A stretch of DNA of 64,000 bases from Isoetes taiwanensis (Eukaryota > Streptophyta > Lycopodiopsida > Isoetales > Isoetaceae), in contig JAJEKV010000013.1 of NCBI GenBank assembly GCA_021234155.1, positions 5,150,775 to 5,214,774 on the forward strand, in the 5' to 3' direction. Shown one piece after another: positions 1 to 9,088 of the stretch. Below the pieces are notes generated by a model, which was not told the DNA's origin, did no database searches, and worked only from the letters and a program-made list of their open reading frames with translations. The translations under genes were made by a program, and so were the position numbers. Each line of letters starts with the position of its first letter. Positions within the stretch are counted from its first letter, which is position 1.

Positions 1-1608
1 TCAGTAGTACTTCGTTCAGTTACGTATTGCTAGCCACCTTGGCAAGTTGGAGCATAGGTGGTATGTTGGGCTCAGTGGCATGTTTGAGCAACGTTGGGCC
101 TAGGTGGCATGTTTGAGCCATTTTGTCGTATTTGCAGCCCTAGGTGGCATGTTTGACCACCTTGGCATGTGTTACTGAGCACCTAGGTGGCATGTTGGAG
201 CCACCTTGGCATGTACAGAACCACCTTGGCATGTTTGAGCCTAGGTGGCATGTTTGAGCCACCTTGGCGTAATTTGGAATACGTGGCATGTTTGAGCCAC
301 CTTGGCATGTTTGAGCAACGTTGGAGCCTAGGTGGCATGTTTGAGCACAGCAGCATGTAGACCACCTTGGCATGTTGGAGCCTAGGTGGCATGTTGAAGA
401 CTCCGTGGCATGTTTGAGCCGCGCATGGGCGCAGGCTGGAGTGGCATGTTGGGCACGATGTGGCATGCTTGAGCCACCTTGGCATGTTGGAGCCGCGTGG
501 CATATTTGAGCCACAGTTTGAGCCACTTTGTCATGTTTGATGGCATGTTGAGCCACCTTTGGCATGTTTGAGCCTAGGTGGCATGTTGGAGCCACCTTGG
601 CGTATGCTCTTGAACCACCCTTGCCATGTTTGAGCCCCTAGGGTGGCATGTTGGAGCCACCTTAGCTGGCCCCAGTGGCATGCTTGAGCCACCTTGGCAT
701 GTTTGAGCCGTTGGAGCCCATGGGTGGTATGTTGGGCATGTTTGAGCCACCTTGGCATGTTGGAGCCTGGGTGGCATGTTTGAGCCATTTGTTTGTCATG
801 TTGCGAGCCTAGGTGGCATGTTTGAGCCACCTTGGCACGTGGCATGTTGGAGCCCACGTGGCATGTTTGAGCCTAGGTGGCGTGTTAGAGCCCACCTTGG
901 CATGTTTGAGCCTATAGGTGGCATGTTTGAGCCATGGCATGTTTGGAGCCTAGGTGGCATGTTTGAGCCAACTTGGCATGTTGGAGCCACCTTGGCAAGC
1001 CTAGGTGGCATGTTGTGAGCCACCTTGGCATGTTGGAGCCTAGGTGGCATGGTGGAGCCCGTTGGCATGTTGGAGCCGCGTGTTTGAGCCACCTTGGCAT
1101 GTTTGAGCCTAGGTGGCATGTTGGAGCCTGGGTGGCATGTTTGAGCCCACCTTGGAGCCATGTTTGAGCCACCCGCGGGCATGTTTGAGCCTAGGTGGCG
1201 AGGTTAGAGCCCGCATGTTGGGAGCCTAGGTGGCATGTTTGAGCCACCTTGGCATGTTTGAGCCTAGGTGGCATGTTGGAGCCACCTTGGCATGTTGGAG
1301 CCCAAGTGATGTTTGAGCCACCTGGCATGTTTGAGCCTATGTGGCATGTTTGAGAGCCACCTTGGCAGGAATGTTGGAGCCTAGGTGGCATGTTGGAGCC
1401 TATGTGGCATATTTGGAGCCACTTTGGCAAGTTGAGAGCATAGGTGGCATGTTGGAGCATGGCGTGGCATGTTTGAGCACGTTGGAGCCTAGGTGGCATG
1501 TTTGAGCCATTTTGTCATGTTGGAGCCTAGGTGGCATGTTGGAGCCACCTTGGCATGTTTGAGCCTAGGTGGCATGTTAGAGCCACCTTGGCATGTTGGT
1601 GCCCACGT
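1..1608. repeat. 19-bp minisatellite array 1
   Basis: The stretch is an imperfect tandem array of 19-bp units in two alternating forms: GCCTAGGTGGCATGTTGGA and GCCACCTTGGCATGTTTGA. Units vary by point changes and small indels, and roughly 85 units would fit. Nearly every unit keeps GGCATGTT and GAGCC. Open frames through the array are only translations of the repeat and are not treated as genes. It abuts the subterminal region of the transposon end at 1609-2370. The same repeat recurs at 28340-29450 and, inverted, at 32785-35415. Confidence 0.95.
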
Positions 1609-2370
1609 TATGCAAAAATAGGTGTTAAGTAATTGAAGTAGTTGAAGTAACTTGTGTTACATGGAATACTAGTATAAGAACATGTGATCGTGCATCACAT
1701 GTAGCAAATCAAGTACTCTCCGTCCTACCACTATAAAGACCCGTGATATGGAAGGATAGGACATGTAGAGAATCAAGTACTCTTTCCTACTTCTATAAAG
1801 ACATGTGAGAATAGAAGTATTACACATGTCGTAATTCATGTATTCTTTCCTACAATGCCTTAGCAAATAAAGTACCTTGTCCTACTACTATAAAGACATG
1901 TGACATGGAAGCATATGACATGTAGAGAATCAAGTATTCTTTCCGACTTCTATAAAGACATGTGACAATAGAAGTATTACACATGTCGTAATTCATGTAT
2001 TCTTTCCTACAATGCCTTAGCAAATAAAGTACTCTGTCCTACTACTATAAAGACATGTGAATGGAAGTATAGGACATGTAGAGAATCAAATATTCTTTCC
2101 TACATCTATAAAGACATGTGACAATAGAATTATTAGACATGTAGAAATTCAAGTACTCTTTCCTACAGTGGATTGTATTATAAAATGACATGTCACAATA
2201 GAAGAAACTACAAAACAACAGTGGATGTTTTAGTCCACTGAAAAAAGAACACCATTATCGAACAAAACCATACCTTCACAAATCCACATGTAGGATTCTT
2301 TGAAAACAGGACATGTAGACCTACCAAAACTGATGTTTTCAACAGTGGACCAAAAACCGGGGTGAGTGTG
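1609..2370. repeat. Subterminal repeat region of transposon A
   Basis: Several units of about 115-150 bp are built from ACATGTC, CTTTATAGAAGTAGGA, AAGAATACTTGATT and GCATTGTAGGAAAGAATAC. They are followed by a unique 150 bp ending in TGGACCAAAAACCGGGGTG. Such arrays are the expected transposase-binding zone of CACTA elements (known for En/Spm). The ACATGT palindrome recurs in most units and is a candidate binding core (inference). Confidence 0.75.
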
Positions 2371-4123
2371 TAACTACAATGGTAACAATGTCATCAATGG
2401 TTTGGTTGATCATTTGGAGAGAATGTCTTCTGCCTAGATGATGTCAAGTTGTTTGCTTTGGACCAATAAATTTTATGACAATTATATCTGCCAAGTTGTA
2501 AGAACTCAAAATTGAAAAATACATGCAAACACGGTGTTTTCAATGGATAAATATGCATTCAAAAGAAGCTCTAAAGGTTTTATCATTTCTCGACAGAAGC
2601 TGCAAATATACAAGAGGAGTTTGACATGTTATAAATTCAGAACCTAATCATTCTCGGGCATTTGACTGCTCCAATATCATTATTCTCTTTTCTGGTGCTA
2701 GCCACATGTGGGCAGTGTTTGAGAAACGTGGCTTTCATTTTTTTGCAGAAAGTCAACTTGATACCTAGGACCTGTTTTAGTGTAGAAGATAAAGAAGTTT
2801 GTGTACTCGTCTTTTCTTCAGTTTGTTTGCCAAAACAAAGGAGTACGCAGATAGGCATACCCAAAAGTATGAGCAAAAACTAATAAAGTTAAAAACATGG
2901 ATCTATTACATCCAAGAATGGCCCACGTCAAATTAACCTGCATGCCAAGAAAACTTATAAATTGTGGCGCATATGAAGAGTATGAATTTATACGCTGAAG
3001 AATGCTATAAATGCAATGCATAAAAGATGTAACCTGCCTTACAATTTGCATGTTCTACTTGAATATAAAACATGTCCAAAGTCATAGCCATCGTCGAACT
3101 GCATGTGTCAGGTTATTAGCTTTTCTGACTAAATTTCTGTTAATCTCTTCATTTATGCCGTCTACACCTATGGATTGAGCCATGAATGGACTCCATGAAC
3201 AATATTTCAAATAATGTGCAAATTAGTACTTCAAGAAATAGTGTTGATAAATATTAGCACAGACCTATGCTGCTCCCAAAGTCAACATTCTCTTAGTACA
3301 TGTTAAGTACATGTATAACAGTAAGAACTTAAGTTCCGCAACGAAATAATATAAAAAGCATTCAGAATTCTCCATACAATAGCTGTGTAGAGTACAGGAA
3401 ATACCATGAACAGTTCCTGTGATATGAAGTTATTGTTCAGTATACAGACAGACTACCATTTAAAATGATTACCATCAGGGATGTTTATACATGGATATAA
3501 CATACAATTATGCTCTGCAACAATTGCGAAGCAAGCATAAGATGCTGATCTTTAAATAATCAATCATTCAATAAAGTAAGATGAGACTAACTTAGAAAAG
3601 AGATAACCTTGCTCGGCGTATGGTGGAAGCTTCTTGAATCTATGGCTAGTATTAAATTCAACACATGCAAAAACCTGGATGCTAGTATTGAATTTAACAG
3701 CATGGAATATCAATCCTGCATTTAAAGGGCCTGAAGTCCTAGTTGCATTGAAGCTTCTTGAAGCTGTAGTTATAATAGAAATGCAGAAGCCAAAGATAAC
3801 TAATATTGCATCTAAGTTGAAGGGCAACCTGGACCTCTGTTCTCAACTAACATTGCACCTAAGCTCAAGGGTGACTGGGACTTAGGGTGACTGGAACCTC
3901 TGTTCTCAGGACGTTCTTAAAATTTGCTCTCTCTAAAAAGCATCAGATATACACAAACTACATGAAAGATGGGAAGTCGAATTGGAAAAATAGAACACAA
4001 AGTAAACTTCAGTCTCAAAGGTTGATCTATACCCTGCTGGAAGCAAAAGTATACGCTCAATGCCTTCATGCTTGCCATTTTCTTGCGTCCATCTAGAGAT
4101 GTATTAAAGTATCAAGTAGTTAC
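2371..4123. other. Old host-locus sequence, mostly non-coding
   Basis: This AT-rich sequence between transposon A and the first exon-like block has no convincing gene. A short minus-strand exon-like stretch near 2780-2860 ends in a possible splice donor but has no recognisable product. Together with 47719-48780 this is probably the locus into which the gypsy element inserted. Confidence 0.4.
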
Positions 4124-4280
4124 CTGACTTCCATTGCCAGCGTGATCAAAAGGGCCTGAATCAAAATTATTGTGTTGAAGAGCCTGAACAGAGAGGCCTT
4201 TGTGCTCATCATGTCCATCTCTATTCACCAATTTAACAGCATAATGAAGAAAAATATAGTAGAGAAATGCATCATATAAA
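4124..4280 (-). pseudogene. Exon-like block, unrecognised protein
   Basis: A 157-bp minus-strand block starts after CTAGCAG, ends at a good donor (CAG/GTAACT), and is open throughout in one frame. It includes residues HYAVKLVNRDGHDEHKG and later NNFDSGPFDHAGNGSQ. I do not recognise the family. Further exon-like blocks on the same strand lie on the far side of the gypsy insertion at 48334-48467 and 48570-48735, so all may belong to one split gene. The far-side block carries an in-frame stop, which suggests a pseudogene. Confidence 0.4.
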
Positions 4281-4347
4281 TCTGCTAGATGTGTTCTGAA
4301 TCATTGCTTTAAATCAGACACCACTGCCAGAAAAAAGTAAAAGAATA

Positions 4348-4641
4348 TGTCTTGTTTACTTACCTCTAGTCCCGTGAGAATTTCATGCTAATAGCACATA
4401 GCATCGAAGTTACAAAAATAACAATAGCCATGACAACCGAAGTCAAATGCTTTGAACTTTGTTTCTCTCCCTCGTGGTTGGTTTGAACTGGATATTCCCA
4501 AGATTGAATCCTGTCAATAGCACGGTGCCATGGAACATTTCTAAAGATCTTAGCACGGTTCCTTCCTTAGATGGCAATGCTATTATAGCATGTAAAATTC
4601 TGTAAGTATCCCTAATCTTCTCGATTTTAGAAAATGCGATA
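4348..4641. repeat. Direct repeat F, left copy, flanking the gypsy element
   Basis: This 294-bp stretch recurs in the same orientation at 47423-47718, immediately outside the opposite LTR. By eye the copies differ by four substitutions and a 2-nt indel. The left copy ends exactly where the LTR begins (TGTTTAGGG), and the right copy starts about 7 nt beyond the other LTR. Ty3/gypsy integration normally duplicates about 5 bp, so this is not an ordinary target-site duplication. Confidence 0.85.
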
Positions 4642-5200
4642 TGTTTAGGGTCTGGGTTCGGGAACTCCTGGAAGACAGCCCTCTGTGAGGACCCGTGGAT
4701 CTAACAGGAGAGTCCGGGGGACTATGTCACGCGGGATTTGCAAGAAGAGAACAAGAAAAAGAGAACAGAACAAAGAGAACAATGAGAGGAAAATGATAAG
4801 CTTCCTTGATATCAATGATGAACATACATGAGCTCTCGCAATGGAGAGAAAACTGAAAAGAGACAAGACTCAAAACTCATCTAGCCCTCATGTGCTAGCT
4901 CTACTTATATATATAGTACAATGGCCTTTGGCCCAATATAGACACTCGACCGATCTCTGCGTCGACTCGGAAGGAGGCCCGATTTGGTGAATGTTGGCGG
5001 TGCCTCTTGAAGTGCCTAGAATCATGCCGACGCCGACGCGGCAAAGACGCCATCACTTGTCCGGAAGGCGCTTCTTGGTACCGCACGTGCTTTGACCGCG
5101 GGTTCCGCCGCTTGGTCTTCTGGCGGGCCTTTGACGGGCTGACCCGTGGTTGACTCAGGATCCTTGTTCTTGACCCGATCCGTCAGATGCATGAATAGTC
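4642..5200 (-). repeat. 3' LTR of the gypsy element
   Basis: It matches 46849-47415 in the same orientation. It is near identical over the outer half (GTGGATCTAACAGGAGAGTC and onward) and more diverged in the inner half. The outer end is TG...; read on the minus strand the LTR ends CCCTAAACA. The inner edge reads GGACTATTC where the other copy has TGACTATTC. A TATATATA stretch lies near 4911. A polypurine-like tract (minus strand GGTGGGGAAAG) lies about 25 bp inside at 5225-5236. Confidence 0.9.
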
Positions 5201-8156
5201 CCCGCGCGAGAGGCATTGATCAACTTTCCCCACCAAACCACACCTCGTGTGAAGAAAAGGAGGAAGTGTTTCGGGAGGGCGGAAGCCATCGGTCAGAAAA
5301 TGATCCTCACGGAGTGAGGACGGCACTATTATGGTACTTGCCAATGAGATCCCGGCGATTTGAAGAGCAAAGAGAGTGGTGAGCCCAAGGGCGTGATCCG
5401 CATCAATGAGAAAACGAGATCGCACCATGTCTTCAAGGGCAGCATGGGCGTCAGAAGAAACAAACTGGCATTCCATGAGGAGGCAGGTCTGAAGACCGAA
5501 GGCACTGATGCTGGCATTTGGATTGCAGTGAAAGATTGGACGCTGCCGATTTAAGGAGCTGAGCAATATGCATTTGAGAGCAAAGACAAAACCGCTTGAA
5601 GGTGGATCGGCGATCCGTGAGGTGGCGGCATTCTGCAAGAAGGTGTCAAGACCATAAAGCGCATCAGCAGGGCGTTGCCAACCACGCTCATTGGCAATAT
5701 AGATCCAATTCATGGTGTTATCAAGAGTGGCACCATCCTCCCAATTGGAGCGGCGAACAAAACGTGGATCCCACCGGAGATCCGTCGAGATCTGAGGTGG
5801 AGTCCAGCCAGCATGGCCATCCAGGACCTTGGTCCAAAAGGGAAGACGCCAATCAGATGTCAGGAACCTGGGGCGTGGAGGGACACCCAGGGAAGCATAG
5901 GGAGAGGGAATCATGCCCGTGGGCGTGGGCTTCTGAGCCTGCTCCCGGAATTCACTGACGAGGGCCGGATCAAGAGCTTGGCACCAGCGGTCCCAGGTAG
6001 AAGCAGAGAGCTGAGAGTTGACAGGAGGGCTATCCCAGCCCGTGGGGACTGTCTTGCTGTCCAGAAGAGCACGTAATTGATTGTAACCTGCTAGGTGCTG
6101 CACTTCCGCTTCTGTTGCAGCACTTCCGCTTGCCAGAGAGGCAAATGATGAGCAAGCTCAGGCATGTACTCTTGATGAAGAGCGTGTGTCTGAGCATGAT
6201 CGGCTAGATAGGGGTTGCTATCCAAAAGCAACCATTGAAGTGTTGGGTCACTGTGAAAGTTCTGTTGTGGCCCATTCCGAAATCTCTCCTGTGTATCACC
6301 CAGATAGAAATCATGAAAAATGTAAGCCATGGGCTGAACAACTCTGAAGGTGATGAAATCCGGATCGTCGCAGTGAATGAGATCAACGACCAAAAGGGCA
6401 CAACATAAACCTTTGTCTTCAATTCTGGCCAGATCCGAAGAAAATCTGCAGTGCGCAGGGGAACATCTACGGGACCATCAGCCCCATGCCACTTTAGAAG
6501 AAAGAGGTGACGTCGGGCAACCACATAATCCAGATAGTAGGATGGAACAGGGAAATCAACAGGCAGGTTGCTAACTATGGTAACATAGCCATCAAGTTTT
6601 GCTTGAGCCTCATCAGCAGACTGAATAGCTTGCTGTAGCTGTTGTTCGAGGTCACGGATCCTGTTGTCCTTTTCTAACAGAAGGCGTGATTGGTCACGGA
6701 CCCGTTTCTGAGAAGTGTTGACCTGTGAGGAGGATTGCCCAGGAGCATTGAGGCGAAGCACGGCAATCTCAGCGTCATCAAGAATTTTCTGTTTCTGAAC
6801 CTCCGTAAGCTGATCTTGGAGAGAGGTGAGCTGAGAGGTCTGTGTGGAAAGCTGAGCCGTCAAGGAGGCAATTCGAGCGTCACGCTCTGTAAGGTTTTGA
6901 ACTTGAGTGCTGTAATTGTCACAAAGTTTAGAGTACAAGGCGTCTAGTTTAGCAATATCTTTCTCCTTGTTACCCAGGAGGGTATCTTTGGACTTGTTTT
7001 GCTCCAATAAGTCCTGAATTTCGGTTTGAAGCTGAGCCTGCTGATCTGTAAGCAGAGTAATCTGATTTTGGGCAGCCTTGAGATCTTCACGGGCCTGTAA
7101 AAAGGCCCCGTGCTTGTCTTGAAGCTGGGTCGCTAGAATCTGAACTTGCGTGGTAGCTGCATGAAGGTCACGGTGAACCGCGTCAGAGGTATCCAAGGCC
7201 GTTTGAACCCCATTCATAAGAGCTTCTTGGGATTCCTGTAACTTGAGAGCAGCAGCTTGAACATCCTGCTGATACTGGTACAAAAGCTGTCGAGGGTGCT
7301 GTGGTGGTGGAGCCTGTTGTTGCCTTGTTTGTGATGTTTGGGAAGCATGGTGTGAACTGGAATGCTTGGATTCGGTAGCAGAGGAGGAGACAGTGACATG
7401 TGAGTTCGGAATGTTGATATGACCAGAAGAATGTGAAGTGCCGACTTGGTGAGTCTGAGGAAGGGATCGCTGAGTGGAATCATGAGAATGAGGAGGTGTG
7501 GTAGGAAAGTAATGACATATGAGGGCTTGCAGATGGCCTCCCACGGAAACTTCAGAGGTAGAAGTGGCAGCCCGAAGACGGTCAACTTCTTGGAGAAGAC
7601 GGTAGAACAACAATTGGGGCCAATCAATGTGGTTGTTGGAGCGAATAGCAGTGATCACAATATTATAGAAAGGCTTATTGATATGGGTGTTCTTGATAGA
7701 ATACCCAAGGAACTTGCGCCAGAGAAACTTGACAAAAGTTTCATGGGGCTTGTCAATATTTGTCAGGCGATGCACATTTGCTTGATAACCAGGAGCACCA
7801 AACTCAGTGACATCTAGATCCTGTATGGTAGACCAAGATAAGCATGGGGTTTGCAAAGGAATATGGAATACCTCAGAAACCAGGTGCTGGGTCAGCGAAA
7901 TGGTAGTGCCATCTACCACCGTAGTGTATCCATGCGGACTGTTGACGATGTTTGCAAGGAACTGCTTCAACTGGTCTGGATTTGGAGCCAGAAGTTCCAT
8001 CTGTGAGAATTCGTAAAGCTTCTGGCGTTCTGCGACTTCACGATTTGGGCCAACAAGGGCTTCACGGAAAGTGGGCGTCAAGAAAGATACCGACTCGAAA
8101 AGAGCCGGGTCCCTGGGAGCAGTAGCTTGAAGTGTAGGAAGTCTGGGTGCAGCCAT
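5183..8156 (-). pseudogene. Extra sense ORF (aORF) of the gypsy element, about 1000 aa, coiled coil
   Basis: A long reading frame lies between integrase and the 3' LTR on the sense strand. The first ATG is at 8156 (MAAPRLPTL). The N-terminal 220 residues include VSEVFHIPLQTP and FVKFLWRKFLGYSIKN. This loosely resembles the putative plant transposon protein domain found in extra ORFs of plant gypsy elements (inference). Then comes a Ser/His/Gln-rich linker and a Gln-rich coiled coil at about residues 285-520. The C-terminal 450 residues are unrecognised, with no clear membrane segment. Two frame breaks occur: a one-base shift near 6393, and a tandem duplication of a 20-bp unit at about 6100-6140 that adds a frame change. 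Otherwise the frame is open to the stop at 5183, so it was under coding constraint until recently. Confidence 0.75.
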
Positions 8157-8329
8157 GGCAAAGAGCTTCAGAAAAGAGTGGTGATGCAAAGGCGGCAAGC
8201 GGAGAACGGAGGATGAAGGCGCAGAGAGACGAAAAGGTTTAGGGCGCGCAAATGGAGGCGAAGAGGCATGATGAGGACGAAACTGCAACCGTTGATGGTG
8301 CCAGGTGTTGAAAGATGCCAAGGAGGCGA

Positions 8330-8683
8330 TTGAGAGGCAAAAATTTGGCTAAGTCCCCAAACAACAAAGGGAGAAGCAATGAACGGTGGAGATGAGACGT
8401 GAGAGAATGATCGGATGTGACAGGTGGCCAAAGGACACGCAGTAATGGTCGACGGGCATGAAAAGAAGGAATGGCATTTAATGCTGGCAACTCGAAGTGG
8501 GATATCATTAAACAAATGTGTCAGAAGGTACCATGGCTAGATATGCGGCGGGAGAAAAGATTCTCGTTTTAGAAAGAGCCGTGCATTGCAAACACGTTGG
8601 CGATTTTTCTGATTGGTCCACGTCGACAAGTAGTTCCTCGGTTGGCTATATAAGACGAACCGGGAGTGAAGCTAAGACATTCG
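8330..8683. promoter_or_regulatory. Putative divergent promoter inside the gypsy element
   Basis: This stretch separates the minus-strand aORF (ATG 8156) from the plus-strand Cys-rich ORF (ATG 8684). On the plus strand TATATAA sits at 8647-8653, 31 bp before that ATG, preceded by GATTGGTCCACGTCGAC. That segment holds a CCAAT box (read on minus) and an ACGT core. No equally clear TATA box was seen for the minus-strand ORF. Two-way activity is inferred. Confidence 0.45.
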
Positions 8684-9022
8684 ATGGCGCTCAGCATGGC
8701 TGCTGCTGGTTTGAACGAGAACTGCACTATGCCTACTAACTGTCAGGAGTGGATTACCTGCAAGATGGATTGTCTGGACCTCTGGCGCTGCCACAATCGT
8801 GGCCTGAGAATGGATGGCTGGTGTTCCGGGATGGCTGAACATCCCGATCCTAATACCAACGGGATGGAGGTGGTTCTGCACCTTCGCTGGGACCCTGAGC
8901 AGAACCTCTACCACCTCCTCCGCATTACCTCTATTCGAACCCGGAGTAGAGGGATTTTCTTCTTAGGTTTTTTAGTAGATAGGGCTCTGAGCCCATTTTT
9001 GTATATAGGGCAGTGCCCATAG
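8684..9022 (+). CDS. Antisense Cys-rich ORF, 112 aa, in the gypsy element
   Basis: This intact plus-strand frame is antisense to the retrotransposon. It starts at ATG 8684, 31 bp after a TATATAA box. Residues 1-55 carry six cysteines in the pattern C-x5-C-x5-C-x3-C-x5-C-x10-C. The middle has a Trp/Leu-rich stretch (EVVLHLRWDPEQNLYHLL), and the C-terminal third is hydrophobic. There is no clear signal peptide and I do not recognise the family. An AT-rich tail near 9060-9080 could hold a poly(A) signal. Antisense ORFs in this position are known in Tat-lineage elements. Its intactness beside a decayed pol is notable, though at this length chance is not excluded. Confidence 0.55.
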   Translation: MALSMAAAGLNENCTMPTNCQEWITCKMDCLDLWRCHNRGLRMDGWCSGMAEHPDPNTNGMEVVLHLRWDPEQNLYHLLRITSIRTRSRGIFFLGFLVDRALSPFLYIGQCP

Positions 9023-9088
9023 CGGAAATAGCTGGGCTATGCCCACATTTTGTAAAAAAATCCACCTATAATATAATATGCCACTGTT

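Larger units (their letters stand above)
1..2370 (-). mobile_element. CACTA-like transposon A, terminal part (cut by window start)
   Basis: The right edge at 2370 ends CCGGGGTGAGTGTG, the inverted form of the CACACTCACCCCGG end of the 22.8-kb element at 19345. The 760 bp inward of this end (1609-2370) is a close inverted copy of 19345-20109. It includes the repeated ACATGTCTTTATAGA and GTAGGAAAGAATAC blocks. Inward of that comes minisatellite array 1 directly, whereas in the other copy the array lies about 8 kb further in. The other end and its target duplication are outside the window; TAA follows the edge. The family call rests on the shared terminus and on the 3-bp duplication seen for the other copy. 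Confidence 0.75.

Noticed and set aside
1-1500. Many 60-150 codon open frames in the minisatellite arrays (also 28.3-29.5 and 32.8-35.4 kb)
   Set aside because: Their products are periodic translations of the 19-bp repeat; 19 is not a multiple of 3, so frames rotate and composition is an artefact.
2662-2883. Plus-strand 73-codon frame near 2.7 kb
   Set aside because: No motif or splice context; the minus strand has equally plausible chance frames.
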